In this document: positions 23,500 to 38,943 of the stretch, one piece after another
How positions within the stretch are numbered: position 1 is the stretch's first letter
Layout: every line of letters starts with the position of its first letter
Origin: Auanema rhodensis
Taxonomy: Eukaryota; Nematoda; Chromadorea; Rhabditida; Rhabditidae
NCBI GenBank assembly: GCA_964057225.1
Contig: OZ059899.1
Span: 19,724,501-19,788,500 of the forward strand
Direction of reading: 5' to 3'
DNA: 64,000 nt
Translations under genes and position numbers: made by a program
Notes under the pieces: generated by a model
Databases searched by the model: none
The model's input: only the letters and a program-made list of their open reading frames with translations
What the model was told of the DNA's origin: nothing

Positions 23500-26400
23500 T
23501 TGAAAAAAGATGCATTAGTGTATGTTGAGTTTCCATGTACACTCAACATTGCTTCCAAAAACATTTTGACAAAAATTTTTCCAAAAAATTTCAAAATAAT
23601 TTCGCAAAAAGTAAATGTTTTTAGATTCCTTTCTCCAAGGCAAAGACAATGGACAATGTTATTCAACGAAAAAATTAATTCTGCAGGGTGAAAATCGAGG
23701 ATATAAGTGTGAACTTATATCAGTTGATATCTCGGTGCATGTTTAAGCTAGCGCAAATCTGATAACACAGATCGACGCAGCTTAAAAATCCGCATCGAAT
23801 GCACTATACTACATTGAGAAACGCTCAATACAAAAATTAGTTATGATCGTTTGAAAAAAGATGCATTAGTGTATGTTGAGTTTCCATGTACACTCAACAT
23901 TGCTTCCAAAAACATTTTGACAAAAATTTTTCCGAAAAATTTCAAAATAATTTCGCAAAAAGTAGATGTTTTTAGATTCCTTTTTTCACGGCAAAGACGA
24001 TGGACAAAGTTATTCAACGAAAAAATTAATTCTGCAGGGTGAAAATCGAGGATATAAGTGTGAACTTATATCAGTTGATATCTCGGTGCATTTTTAAGCT
24101 AGCGCAAATCTGATAACACAGATCGACGCAGCTTAAAAATCCGCATCGAATGCACTATACTACATTGAGAAACGCTTAATACAAAAATTAGTTATGATCG
24201 TTTGAAAAATGATGCATTAGTGTATGTTGAGTTTCCATGTACACTCAACATAGCTTCCAAAAACATTTTGACAAAAATGTTTCCGAAAAATTTCAAAAAA
24301 ATTTCGCAAAAAGTAGATGTTTTTAGATTCCTTTTTTCACGGCAAAGACGATGGACAAAGTTATTCAACGAAAAAATTAATTCTGCAGGGTGAAAATCGA
24401 GGATATAAGTGTGAACTTATATCAGTTGATATCTCGGTGCATTTTTAAGCTAGCGCAAATCTGATAACACAGATCGACGCAGCTTAAAAATCCGCATCGA
24501 ATGCACTATACTACATTGAGAAACGCTTAATACAAAAATTAGTTATGATCGTTTGAAAAAAGATGCATTAGTGTATGTTGAGTTTCCATGTACACTCAAC
24601 ATTGCTTCCAAAAACATTTTGACAAAAATTTTTCCGAAAAATTTCAAAATAATTTCGCAAAAAGTAGAAGTTTTTAGATTCCTTCTTTCAAGGCAAAGAC
24701 GATGGACAATGTTATTCAACGAAAAAATTAATTCTGCAGGGTGAAAATCGAGGATATAAGTGTGAACTTATATCAGTTGATATCTCGGTGCATGTTTAAG
24801 CTAGCGCAAATCTGATAACACAGATCGACGCAGCTTAAAAATCCGCATCGAATGCACTATACTACATTGAGAAACGCTTAATACAAAAATTAGTTATGAT
24901 CGTTTGAAAAAAGATGCATTAGTGTATGTTGAGTTTCCATGTACACTCAACATTGCTTCCAAAAACATTTTGACAAAATTTTTTCCGAAAAATTTCAAAA
25001 TAATTTCGCAAAAAGTAGATGTTTTTAGATTCCTTTTTTCACGGCAAAGACGATGGACAAAGTTATTCAACGAAAAAATTAATTCTGCAGGGTGAAAATC
25101 GAGGATATAAGTGTGAACTTATATCAGTTGATATCTCGGTGCATTTTTAAGCTAGCGCAAATCTGATAACACAGATCGACGCAGCTTAAAAATCCGCATC
25201 GAATGCACTATACTACATTGAGAAACGCTTAATACAAAAATTAGTTATGATCGTTTGAAAAAAGATGCATTAGTGTATGTTGAGTTTCCATGTACACTCA
25301 ACATTGCTTCCAAAAACATTTTGACAAAAATTTTTCCAAAAAATTTCAAAATAATTTCGCAAAAAGTAAATGTTTTTAGATTCCTTTCTCCAAGGCAAAG
25401 ACAATGGACAATGTTATTCAACGAAAAAATTAATTCTGCAGGGTGAAAATCGAGGATATAAGTGTGAACTTATATCAGTTGATATCTCGGTGCATGTTTA
25501 AGCTAGCGCAAATCTGATAACACAGATCGACGCAGCTTAAAAATCCGCATCGAATGCACTATACTACATTGAGAAACGCTTAATACAAAAATTAGTTATG
25601 ATCGTTTGAAAAATGATGCATTAGTGTATGTTGAGTTTCCATGTACACTCAACATTGCTTCCAAAAACATTTTGACAAAAATTTTTCCGAAAAATTTCAA
25701 AATAATTTCGCAAAAAGTAGATGTTTTTAGATTCCTTTTTTCACGGCAAAGACGATGGACAAAGTTATTCAACGAAAAAATTAATTCTGCAGGGTGAAAA
25801 TCGAGGATATAAGTGTGAACTTATATCAGTTGATATCTCGGTGCATTTTTAAGATAGCGCAAATCTGATAACACAGATCGACGCAGCCTAAAAATCCGCA
25901 TCGAATGCACTATACTACATTGAGAAACGCTTGATACAAAAATTAGTTATGATCGTTTGAAAAAAGATGCATTAGTGTATGTTGAGTTTCCATGTACACT
26001 CAACATTGCTTCCAAAAACATTTTGACAAAAATTTTTCCAAAAAATTTCAAAATAATTTCGCAAAAAGTAAATGTTTTTAGATTCCTTTCTCCAAGGCAA
26101 AGACAATGGACAATGTTATTCAACGAAAAAATTAATTCTGCAGGGTGAAAATCGAGGATATAAGTGTGAACTTATATCAGTTGATATCTCGGTGCATGTT
26201 TAAGCTAGCGCAAATCTGATAACACAGATCGACGCAGCTTAAAAATCCGCATCGAATGCACTATACTACATTGAGAAACGCTTAATACAAAAATTAGTTA
26301 TGATCGTTTGAAAAATGATGCATTAGTGTATGTTGAGTTTCCATGTACACTCAACATTGCTTCCAAAAACATTTTGACAAAAATTTTTCCGAAAAATTTC

Positions 26401-29400
26401 AAAATAATTTCGCAAAAAGTAGATGTTTTTAGATTCCTTTTTTCACGGCAAAGACGATGGACAAAGTTATTCAACGAAAAAATTAATTCTGCAGGGTGAA
26501 AATCGAGGATATAAGTGTGAACTTATATCAGTTGATATCTCGGTGCATTTTTAAGCTAGCGCAAATCTGATAACACAGATCGACGCAGCTTAAAAATCCG
26601 CATCGAATGCACTATACTACATTGAGAAACGCTTGATACAAAAATTAGTTATGATCGTTTGAAAAAAGATGCATTAGTGTATGTTGAGTTTCCATGTACA
26701 CTCAACATTGCTTCCAAAAACATTTTGACAAAAATTTTTCCAAAAAATTTCAAAATAATTTCGCAAAAAGTAAATGTTTTTAGATTCCTTTCTCCAAGGC
26801 AAAGACAATGGACAATGTTATTCAACGAAAAAATTAATTCTGCAGGGTGAAAATCGAGGATATAAGTGTGAACTTATATCAGTTGATATCTCGGTGCATG
26901 TTTAAGCTAGCGCAAATCTGATAACACAGATCGACGCAGCTTAAAAATCCGCATCGAATGCACTATACTACATTGAGAAACGCTTAATACAAAAATTAGT
27001 TATGATCGTTTGAAAAAAGATGCATTAGTGTATGTTGAGTTTCCATGTACACTCAACATTGCTTCCAAAAACATTTTGACAAAAATTTTTCCGAAAAATT
27101 TCGAAAAAATTTCGCGAAAAGTAGATGTTTTTAGATTCCTTTTTTCAAGGCAAAGACGATGAACAATGTTATTCAACGAAAAAATTAATTCTCCAGGGTG
27201 AAAATCGAGGATATAAGTGTGAACTTATATCAGTTGATATCTCGGTGCAATTTTAAGCTAGCGCAAATCTGATAATACAGATCGACGCAGCTTAAAAATC
27301 CGCATCGAATGCACTATACTGCATTGAGAAACGCTTGATACAAAAATTAGTTATGATCGTTTGAAAAAAGATGCATTAGTGTATGTTGAGTTTCCATGTA
27401 CACTCAACATTGCTTCCAAAAACATTTTGACAAAAATTTTTCCAAAAAATTTCAAAATAATTTCGCAAAAAGTAAATGTTTTTAGATTCCTTTCTCCAAG
27501 GCAAAGACAATGGACAATGTTATTCAACGAAAAAATTAATTCTGCAGGGTGAAAATCGAGGATATAAGTGTGAACTTATATCAGTTGATATCTCGGTGCA
27601 TGTTTAAGCTAGCGCAAATCCGATAACACAGATCGACGCAGCTTAAAAATCCGCATCGAATGCACTATACTACATTGAGAAACGCTTAATACAAAAATTA
27701 GTTATGATCGTTTGAAAAAAGATGCATTAGTGTATGTTGAGTTTCCATGTACACTCAACATTGCTTCCAAAAACATTTTGACAAAAATTTTTCCGAAAAA
27801 TTTCAAAATAATTTCGCAAAAAGTAGATGTTTTTAGATTCCTTTTTTCACGGCAAAGACGATGGACAAAGTTATTCAACGAAAAAATTAATTCTGCAGGG
27901 TGAAAATCGAGGATATAAGTGTGAACTTATATCAGTTGATATCTCGGTGCATTTTTAAGCTAGCGCAAATCTGATAACACAGATCGACGCAGCTTAAAAA
28001 TCCGCATCGAATGCACTATACTACATTGAGAAACGCTTAATACAAAAATTAGTTATGATCGTTTGAAAAATGATGCATTAGTGTATGTTGAGTTTCCATG
28101 TACACTCAACATAGCTTCCAAAAACATTTTGACAAAAATGTTTCCGAAAAATTTCAAAAAAATTTCGCAAAAAGGAGATGTTTTTAGATTCCTTTTTTCA
28201 CGGCAAAGACGATGGACAAAGTTATTCAACGAAAAAATTAATTCTGCAGGGTGAAAATCGAGGATATAAGTGTGAACTTATATCAGTTGATATCTCGGTG
28301 CATTTTTAAGCTAGCGCAAATCTGATAACACAGATCGACGCAGCTTAAAAATCCGCATCGAATGCACTATACTACATTGAGAAACGCTTAATACAAAAAT
28401 TAGTTATGATCGTTTGAAAAAAGATGCATTAGTGTATGTTGAGTTTCCATGTACACTCAACATTGCTTCCAAAAACATTTTGACAAAAATTTTTCCGAAA
28501 AATTTCAAAATAATTTCGCAAAAAGTAGATGTTTTTAGATTCCTTTTTTCACGGCAAAGACGATGGACAAAGTTATTCAACGAAAAAATTAATTCTGCAG
28601 GGTGAAAATCGAGGATATAAGTGTGAACTTATATCAGTTGATATCTCGGTGCATTTTTAAGCTAGCGCAAATCTGATAACACAGATCGACGCAGCTTAAA
28701 AATCCGCATCGAATGCACTATACTACATTGAGAAACGCTTAATACAAAAATTAGTTATGATCGTTTGAAAAATGATGCATTAGTGTATGTTGAGTTTCCA
28801 TGTACACTCAACATAGCTTCCAAAAACATTTTGACAAAAATGTTTCCGAAAAATTTCAGAAAAATTTCGCAAAAAGTAGATGTTTTTAGATTCCTTTTTT
28901 CACGGCAAAGACGATGGACAAAGTTATTCAACGAAAAAATTAATTCTGCAGGGTGAAAATCGAGGATATAAGTGTGAACTTATATCAGTTGATATCTCGG
29001 TGCATTTTTAAGCTAGCGCAAATCTGATAACACAGATCGACGCAGCTTAAAAATCCGCATCGAATGCACTATACTACATTGAGAAACGCTTAATACAAAA
29101 ATTAGTTATGATCGTTTGAAAAAAGATGCATTAGTGTATGTTGAGTTTCCATGTACACTCAACATTGCTTCCAAAAACATTTTGACAAAAATTTTTCCGA
29201 AAAATTTCAAAATAATTTCGCAAAAAGTAGAAGTTTTTAGATTCCTTCTGTCAAGGCAAAGACGATGGACAATGTTATTCAACGAAAAAATTAATTCTGC
29301 AGGGTGAAAATCGAGGATATAAGTGTGAACTTATATCAGTTGATATCTCGGTGCATGTTTAAGCTAGCGCAAATCTGATAGCACAGATCGACGCAGCTTA

Positions 29401-29817
29401 AAAATCCGCATCGAATGCACTATACTACATTGAGAAACGCTTAATACAAAAATTAGTTATGATCGTTTGAAAAAAGATGCATTAGTGTATGTTGAGTTTC
29501 CATGTACACTCAACATTGCTTCCAAAAACATTTTGACAAAAATTTTTCCGAAAAATTTCAAAATAATTTCGCAAAAAGTAGATGTTTTTAGATTCCTTTT
29601 TTCACGGCAAAGACGATGGACAAAGTTATTCAACGAAAAAATTAATTCTGCAGGGTGAAAATCGAGGATATAAGTGTGAACTTATATCAGTTGATATCTC
29701 GGTGCATTTTTAAGCTAGCGCAAATCTGATAACACAGATCGACGCAGCTTAAAAATCCGCATCGAATGCACTATACTACATTGAGAAACGCTTAATACAA
29801 AAATTAGTTATGATCGT
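23500..29817 (+). repeat. Alternating K/Q and K/M dimer segment
   Basis: Order is Q-K-M-E-K-Q-K-Q-K-Q-R*-Q-K-M-K-M-E-K. K-Q alternates at 25606-27009 and K-M at 27712-29115, giving a local 702-bp period. The four-monomer string K-M-E-K appears at 23851 and again at 28414. Single private changes mark individual copies: aaaatttttttcc at 24904, aaaaggagatg at 28063, ttcagaaaaat at 28765, and a T-to-G within ccttctgtcaagg at 29116. K copies carry cacggc and acaaagtta; M copies add atgtttccg and aaaaaaatttcgc. Confidence 0.88.
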
Positions 29818-32625
29818 TTGAAAAATGATGCATTAGTGTATGTTGAGTTTCCATGTACACTCAACATAGCTTCCAAAAACATTTTGACAAAAATTTTTCC
29901 GAAAAATTTCGAAAAAATTTCGCAAAAAGTAGATGTTTTTAGATTCCTTTTTTCAAGGCAAAGACGATGGACAATGTTATTCAACGAAAAAATTAATTCT
30001 CCAGGGTGAAAATCGAGGATATAAGTGTGAACTTATATCAGTTGATATCTCGGTGCAATTTTAAGCTAGCGCAAATCTGATAATACAGATCGACGCAGCT
30101 TGAAAATCCGCATCGAATGCACTATACTGCATTGAGAAACGCTCAATACAAAAGTTAGTTATGATCGTTTGAAAAATGATGCATTAGTGTATGTTGAGTT
30201 TCCATGTACACTCAACATTGCTTCCAAAAACATTTTGACAAAAATTTTTCCGAAAAATTTCGAAATAAATTCGCAAAAAGTAGATGTTTTCAGATTCCTT
30301 TTTTCAAGGCAAAGACGATGGACAATGTTATTCAACGAAAAAATTAATTCTGCAGGGTGAAAATCGAGGATATAAGTGTGAACTTATATCAGTTGATATC
30401 TCGGTGCATTTTTAAGCTAGCGCAAATCTGATAACACAGATCGACGCAGCTTAAAAATCCGCATCGAATGCACTATACTGCATTGAGAAACGCTTAATAC
30501 AAAAGTTAGTTATGATCGTTTGAAAAATGATGCATTAGTGTATGTTGAGTTTCCATGTACACTCAACATTGCTTCCAAAAACATTTTGACAAAAATTTTT
30601 CCGAAAAATTTTAAAATAATTTCGCAAAGAGTAGGTGTTTTTAGATTCCTTTTTTCAAGGCAAAGACGATGGACAATGTTATTCAACGAAAAAATTAATT
30701 CTGCAGGGTGAAAATCGAGGATATAAGTGTGAACTTATATCAGTTGATATCTCGGTGCATTTTTAAGCTAGCGCAAATCTGATAACACAGATCGATGCCG
30801 CTTAAAAATCCGCATCGAATGCACTATACTACATTGAGAAACGCTTGATACAAAAATTAGTTATGATCGTTTGAAAAAAGATGCATTAGTGTATGTTGAG
30901 TTTCCATGTACACTCAACATTGCTTCCAAAAACATTTTTACAAAAATTTTTCCGAAAAATTTCGAAATAATTTCGCAAAAAGTAGATGTTTTTAGATTCC
31001 TTTTTTCAAGGCAAAGACGATGGACATTGTTATTCAACGAAAAAATTGATTCTGCAGGGTGAAAATCGAGGATATAAGTGTGAACTTATATCAGTTGATA
31101 TCTCGGTGCATTTTTAAGCTAACTCAAATCTGATAACACAGATCGACGCAGCTTAAAAATCCGCATCGAATGCACTTTACTACATTGAGAAACGCTTGAT
31201 ACAAAAATTAGTTATGATCGTTTGAAAAATGATGCATTAGTGTATGTTGAGTTTCCATGTACACTCAACATTGCTTCCAAAAACATTTTGACAAAAATTT
31301 TTCCGAAAAATTTCGAAATAATTTCGCAAAAAGTAGATGTTTTTAGATTCCTTTTTTCAAGGCAAAGACGATGGACATTGTTATTCAACGAAAAAATTGA
31401 TTCTGCAGGGTGAAAATCGAGGATATAAGTGTGAACTTATATCAGTTGATATCTCGGTGCATTTTTAAGCTAGCGCAAATCTGATAACACAGATCGATGC
31501 CGCTTAAAAATCCGCATCGAATGCACTATACTGCATTGAGAAACGCTTAATACAAAAGTTAGTTATGATCGTTTGAAAAATGATGCATTAGTGTATGTTG
31601 AGTTTCCATGTACACTCAACATTGCTTCCAAAAACATTTTGACAAAAATTTTTCCGAAAAATTTTAAAATAATTTCGCAAAGAGTAGGTGTTTTTAGATT
31701 CCTTTTTTCAAGGCAAAGACGATGGACAATGTTATTCAACGAAAAAATTAATTCTGCAGGGTGAAAATCGAGGATATAAGTGTGAACTTATATCAGTTGA
31801 TATCTCGGTGCATTTTTAAGCTAGCGCAAATCTGATAACACAGATCGATGCCGCTTAAAAATCCGCATCGAATGCACTATACTACATTGAGAAACGCTTG
31901 ATACAAAAATAAGTTATGATCGTTTGAAAAAAGATGCATTAGTGTATGTTGAGTTTCCATGTACACTCAACATTGCTTCCAAAAACATTTTGACAAAAAT
32001 TTTTCCGAAAAATTTCAAAATAATTTCGCAAAAAGTAGATGTTTTTAGATTCCTTTTTTCACGGCAAAGACGATGGACAAAGTTATTCAACGAAAAAATT
32101 AATTCTGCAGGGTGAAAATCGAGGATATAAGTGTGAACTTATATCAGTTGATATCTCGGTGCATTTTTAAGCTAGCGCAAATCTGATAACACAGATCGAC
32201 GCAGCTTAAAAATCCGCATCGAATGCACTATACTACATTGAGAAACGCTTGATACAAAAATTAGTTATGATCGTTTGAAAAAAGATGCATTAGTGTATGT
32301 TGAGTTTCCATGTACACTCAACATTGCTTCCAAAAACATTTTGACAAAAATTTTTCCAAAAAATTTCAAAATAATTTCGCAAAAAGTAAATGTTTTTAGA
32401 TTCCTTTCTCCAAGGCAAAGACAATGGACAATGTTATTCAACGAAAAAATTAATTCTGCAGGGTGAAAATCGAGGATATAAGTGTGAACTTATATCAGTT
32501 GATATCTCGGTGCATTTTTAAGCTAACTCAAATCTGATAACACAGATCGACGCAGCTTAAAAATCCGCATCGAATGCACTATACTGCATTGAGAAACGCT
32601 TAATACAAAAGTTAGTTATGATCGT
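29818..32625 (+). repeat. S-N-G-D module with following D/G/K/Q copies
   Basis: Order is S-like, N, G, D, D-like, G, K, Q. The first copy mixes S with an aaaagtag core (cgcaaaaag rather than cgcgaaaag). The copy at 31222 has a G/N-like 5' part (tgatgc start, acattttgac) and a D 3' part (acattgtta, attgattctg), so it is a hybrid. Linker variants here include gcacttta at about 31175 and aaaaataagtta at about 31910. The segment separates the second and the third, partial copy of the G-R-L-K-Q-K module. Confidence 0.85.
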
Positions 32626-35600
32626 TTGAAAAATGATGCATTAGTGTATGTTGAGTTTCCATGTACACTCAACATTGCTTCCAAAAACATTTTGACAAAA
32701 ATTTTTCCGAAAAATTTTAAAATAATTTCGCAAAGAGTAGGTGTTTTTAGATTCCTTTTTTCAAGGCAAAGACGATGGACAATGTTATTCAACGAAAAAA
32801 TTAATTCTGCAGGGTGAAAATCGAGGATATAAGTGTGAACTTATATCAGTTGATATCTCGGTGCATTTTTAAGCTAGCGCAAATCTGATAACACAGATCG
32901 ATGCCGCTTAAAAATCCGCATCGAATGCACTATACTACATTGAGAAACGCTTGATACAAAAATTAGTTATGATCGTTTGAAAAAAGATGCATTAGTGTAT
33001 GTTGAGTTTCCATGTACACTCAACATTGCTTCCAAAAACATTTTGACAAAAATTTTTCCGAAAAATTTCGAAAAAATTTCGCGAAAAGTAGATGTTTTTA
33101 GATTCCTTTTTTCAAGGCAAAGACGATGGACAATGTTATTCAACGAAAAAATTAATTCTGCAGGGTGAAAATCGAGGACATAAGTGTGAACTTATATCAG
33201 TTGATATCTCGGTGCATGTTTAAGCTAGCGCAAATCTGATAACACAGATCGACGCAGCTTAAAAATCCGCATCGAATGCATTATACGACATTGAGAAACG
33301 CTTAATACAAAAATTAGTTATGATCGTTTGAAAAATGATGCATTAGTGTATGTTGAGTTTCCATGTACACTCAACATTGCTTCCAAAAACATTTTGACAA
33401 AAATTTTTCCGAAAAATTTCAAAATAATTTCGCAAAAAGTAGATGTTTTTAGATTCCTTCTTTCAAGGCAAAGACGATGGACAATGTTATTCAACGAAAA
33501 AATTAATTCTGCAGGGTGAAAATCGAGGATATAAGTGTGAACTTATATCAGTTGATATCTCGGTGCATGTTTAAGCTAGCGCAAATCTGATAACACAGAT
33601 CGACGCAGCTTAAAAATCCGCATCGAATGCACTATACTACATTGAGAAACGCTTAATACAAAAATTAGTTATGATCGTTTGAAAAAAGATGCATTAGTGT
33701 ATGTTGAGTTTCCATGTACACTCAACATTGCTTCCAAAAACATTTTGACAAAAATTTTTCCGAAAAATTTCAAAATAATTTCGCAAAAAGTAGATGTTTT
33801 TAGATTCCTTTTTTCACGGCAAAGACGATGGACAAAGTTATTCAACGAAAAAATTAATTCTGCAGGGTGAAAATCGAGGATATAAGTGTGAACTTATATC
33901 AGTTGATATCTCGGTGCATTTTTAAGATAGCGCAAATCTGATAACACAGATCGACGCAGCCTAAAAATCCGCATCGAATGCACTATACTACATTGAGAAA
34001 CGCTTGATACAAAAATTAGTTATGATCGTTTGAAAAAAGATGCATTAGTGTATGTTGAGTTTCCATGTACACTCAACATTGCTTCCAAAAACATTTTGAC
34101 AAAAATTTTTCCAAAAAATTTCAAAATAATTTCGCAAAAAGTAAATGTTTTTAGATTCCTTTCTCCAAGGCAAAGACAATGGACAATGTTATTCAACGAA
34201 AAAATTAATTCTGCAGGGTGAAAATCGAGGATATAAGTGTGAACTTATATCAGTTGATATCTCGGTGCATGTTTAAGCTAGCGCAAATCTGATAACACAG
34301 ATCGACGCAGCTTAAAAATCCGCATCGAATGCACTATACTACATTGAGAAACGCTTAATACAAAAATTAGTTATGATCGTTTGAAAAATGATGCATTAGT
34401 GTATGTTGAGTTTCCATGTACACTCAACATTGCTTCCAAAAACATTTTGACAAAAATTTTTCCGAAAAATTTCAAAATAATTTCGCAAAAAGTAGATGTT
34501 TTTAGATTCCTTTTTTCACGGCAAAGACGATGGACAAAGTTATTCAACGAAAAAATTAATTCTGCAGGGTGAAAATCGAGGATATAAGTGTGAACTTATA
34601 TCAGTTGATATCTCGGTGCATTTTTAAGCTAGCGCAAATCTGATAACACAGATCGACGCAGCTTAAAAATCCGCATCGAATGCACTATACTACATTGAGA
34701 AACGCTTGATACAAAAATTAGTTATGATCGTTTGAAAAAAGATGCATTAGTGTATGTTGAGTTTCCATGTACACTCAACATTGCTTCCAAAAACATTTTG
34801 ACAAAAATTTTTCCAAAAAATTTCAAAATAATTTCGCAAAAAGTAAATGTTTTTAGATTCCTTTCTCCAAGGCAAAGACAATGGACAATGTTATTCAACG
34901 AAAAAATTAATTCTGCAGGGTGAAAATCGAGGATATAAGTGTGAACTTATATCAGTTGATATCTCGGTGCATGTTTAAGCTAGCGCAAATCTGATAACAC
35001 AGATCGACGCAGCTTAAAAATCCGCATCGAATGCACTATACTACATTGAGAAACGCTTAATACAAAAATTAGTTATGATCGTTTGAAAAAAGATGCATTA
35101 GTGTATGTTGAGTTTCCATGTACACTCAACATTGCTTCCAAAAACATTTTGACAAAAATTTTTCCGAAAAATTTCGAAAAAATTTCGCGAAAAGTAGATG
35201 TTTTTAGATTCCTTTTTTCAAGGCAAAGACGATGAACAATGTTATTCAACGAAAAAATTAATTCTCCAGGGTGAAAATCGAGGATATAAGTGTGAACTTA
35301 TATCAGTTGATATCTCGGTGCAATTTTAAGCTAGCGCAAATCTGATAATACAGATCGACGCAGCTTAAAAATCCGCATCGAATGCACTATACTGCATTGA
35401 GAAACGCTTGATACAAAAATTAGTTATGATCGTTTGAAAAAAGATGCATTAGTGTATGTTGAGTTTCCATGTACACTCAACATTGCTTCCAAAAACATTT
35501 TGACAAAAATTTTTCCAAAAAATTTCAAAATAATTTCGCAAAAAGTAAATGTTTTTAGATTCCTTTCTCCAAGGCAAAGACAATGGACAATGTTATTCAA

Positions 35601-36135
35601 CGAAAAAATTAATTCTGCAGGGTGAAAATCGAGGATATAAGTGTGAACTTATATCAGTTGATATCTCGGTGCATGTTTAAGCTAGCGCAAATCTGATAAC
35701 ACAGATCGACGCAGCTTAAAAATCCGCATCGAATGCACTATACTACATTGAGAAACGCTTAATACAAAAATTAGTTATGATCGTTTGAAAAAAGATGCAT
35801 TAGTGTATGTTGAGTTTCCATGTACACTCAACATTGCTTCCAAAAACATTTTGACAAAAATTTTTCCGAAAAATTTCAAAATAATTTCGCAAAAAGTAGA
35901 AGTTTTTAGATTCCTTCTTTGAAGGCAAAGACGATGGACAATGTTATTCAACGAAAAAATTAATTCTGCAGGGTGAAAATCGAGGATATAAGTGTGAACT
36001 TATATCAGTTGATATCTCGGTGCATTTTTAAGCTAGCGCAACTCTGATAACACAGATCGACGCAGCTTAAAAATCCGCATCGAATGCACTATACTACATT
36101 GAGAAACGCTTAATACAAAAATTAGTTATGATCGT
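32626..36135 (+). repeat. Third, partial copy of the 8-monomer module
   Basis: Order is G-R-L-K-Q-K-Q-R*-Q-E*. The first six match the G-R-L-K-Q-K of the blocks at 18235 and 21043, with the same linker marks (atcgatgccgc, gaggacataag, tatacgacattg, cagcctaaa). K-Q-R*-Q at 34381-35784 matches the string at 26308. The last copy, E* at 35785, has ctttgaagg, an in-frame TGA made by one C-to-G change, and is followed by a private gcaactctg. This segment preserves the arrangement from which the hybrid at 23149 can be derived. Confidence 0.87.
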
Positions 36136-38943
36136 TTGAAAAAAGATGCATTAGTGTATGTTGAGTTTCCATGTACACTCAACATTGCTTCCAAAAACAT
36201 TTTGACAAAAATGTTTCCGAAAAATTTCAAAAAAATTTCGCAAAAAGTAGATGTTTTTAGATTCCTTTTTTCACGGCAAAGACGATGGACAAAGTTATTC
36301 AACGAAAAAATTAATTCTGCAGGGTGAAAATCGAGGATATAAGTGTGAACTTATATCAGTTGATATCTCGGTGCATTTTTAAGCTAGCGCAAATCTGATA
36401 ACACAGATCGACGCAGCTTAAAAATCCGCATCGAATGCACTATACTACATTGAGAAACGCTTAATACAAAAATTAGTTATGATCGTTTGAAAAATGATGC
36501 ATTAGTGTATGTTGAGTTTCCATGTACACTCAACATAGCTTCCAAAAACATTTTGACAAAAATTTTTCCGAAAAATTTCGAAAAAATTTCGCGAAAAGTA
36601 GATGTTTTTAGATTCCTTTTTTCAAGGCAAAGACGATGGACAATGTTATTCAACGAAAAAATTAATTCTCCAGGGTGAAAATCGAGGATATAAGTGTGAA
36701 CTTATATCAGTTGATATCTCGGTGCAATTTTAAGCTAGCGCAAATCTGATAATACAGATCGACGCAGCTTAAAAATCCGCATCGAATGCACTATACTGCA
36801 TTGAGAAACGCTCAATACAAAAGTTAGTTATGATCGTTTGAAAAATGATGCATTAGTGTATGTTGAGTTTCCATGTACACTCAACATTGCTTCCAAAAAC
36901 ATTTTGACAAAAATTTTTCCGAAAAATTTCGAAATAAATTCGCAAAAAGTAGATGTTTTTAGATTCCTTTTTTCAAGGCAAAGACGATGGACAATGTTAT
37001 TCAACGAAAAAATTAATTCTGCAGGGTGAAAATCGAGGATATAAGTGTGAACTTATATCAGTTGATAACTCGGTGCATTTTTAAGCTAGCGCAAATCTGA
37101 TAACACAGATCGACGCAGCTTAAAAATCCGCATCGAATGCACTATACTGCATTGAGAAACGCTTAATACAAAAGTTAGTTATGATCGTTTGAAAAATGAT
37201 GCATTAGTGTATGTTGAGTTTCCATGTACACTCAACATTGCTTCCAAAAACATTTTGACAAAAATTTTTCCGAAAAATTTTAAAATAATTTCGCAAAGAG
37301 TAGGTGTTTTTAGATTCCTTTTTTCAAGGCAAAGACGATGGACAATGTTATTCAACGAAAAAATTAATTCTGCAGGGTGAAAATCGAGGATATAAGTGTG
37401 AACTTATATCAGTTGATATCTCGGTGCATTTTTAAGCTAGCGCAAATCTGATAACACAGATCGATGCCGCTTAAAAATCCGCATCGAATGCACTATACTA
37501 CATTGAGAAACGCTTGATACAAAAATTAGTTATGATCGTTTGAAAAAAGATGCATTAGTGTATGTTGAGTTTCCATGTACACTCAACATTGCTTCCAAAA
37601 ACATTTTTACAAAAATTTTTCCGAAAAATTTCGAAATAATTTCGCAAAAAGTAGATGTTTTTAGATTCCTTTTTTCAAGGCAAAGACGATGGACATTGTT
37701 ATTCAACGAAAAAATTGATTCTGCAGGGTGAAAATCGAGGATATAAGTGTGAACTTATATCAGTTGATATCTCGATGCATTTTTAAGCTAACTCAAATCT
37801 GATAACACAGATCGACGCAGCTTAAAAATCCGCATCGAATGCACTATACTGCATTGAGAAACGCTTAATACAAAAGTTAGTTATGATCGTTTGAAAAATG
37901 ATGCATTAGTGTATGTTGAGTTTCCATGTACACTCAACATTGCTTCCAAAAACATTTTGACAAAAATTTTTCCGAAAAATTTTAAAATAATTTCGCAAAG
38001 AGTAGGTGTTTTTAGATTCCTTTTTTCAAGGCAAAGACGATGGACAATGTTATTCAACGAAAAAATTAATTCTGCAGGGTGAAAATCGAGGATATAAGTG
38101 TGAACTTATATCAGTTGATATCTCGGTGCATTTTTAAGCTAGCGCAAATCTGATAACACAGATCGACGCAGCTTAAAAATCCGCATCGAATGCACTATAC
38201 TACATTGAGAAACGCTTAATACAAAAATTAGTTATGATCGTTTGAAAAAAGATGCATTAGTGTATGTTGAGTTTCCATGTACACTCAACATTGCTTCCAA
38301 AAACATTTTGACAAAAATGTTTCCAAAAAATTTCAAAAAAATTTCGCAAAAAGTAGATGTTTTTAGATTCCTTTTTTCACGGCAAAGACGATGGACAAAG
38401 TTATTCAACGAAAAAATTAATTCTGCAGGGTGAAAATCGAGGATATAAGTGTGAACTTATATCAGTTGATATCTCGGTGCATTTTTAAGCTAGCGCAAAT
38501 CTGATAACACAGATCGACGCAGCTTAAAAATCCGCATCGAATGCACTATACTACATTGAGAAACGCTTAATACAAAAATTAGTTATGATCGTTTGAAAAA
38601 TGATGCATTAGTGTATGTTGAGTTTCCATGTACACTCAACATAGCTTCCAAAAACATTTTGACAAAAATTTTTCCGAAAAATTTCGAAAAAATTTCGCGA
38701 AAAGTAGATGTTTTTAGATTCCTTTTTTCAAGGCAAAGACGATGGACAATGTTATTCAACGAAAAAATTAATTCTCCAGGGTGAAAATCGAGGATATAAG
38801 TGTGAACTTATATCAGTTGATATCTCGGTGCAATTTTAAGCTAGCGCAAATCTGATAATACAGATCGACGCAGCTTAAAAATCCGCATCGAATGCACTAT
38901 ACTGCATTGAGAAACGCTCAATACAAAAGTTAGTTATGATCGT
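36136..38943 (+). repeat. 6-monomer module M-S-N-G-D-G and start of its repeat
   Basis: M-S-N-G-D-G occupies 36136-38241. The next block begins again M-S-N at 38242, an offset of 2106 bp, then carries an extra F monomer (39295) before G-D-G. Shared marks include the cgctcaatac linker before N and the tctccaggg of S. Differences include gttgataactcgg at about 37067 and ctcgatgc at about 37775 in the first copy, and tttccaaaaaat in the second M. The repeat therefore has a one-monomer insertion in its second copy. Confidence 0.87.
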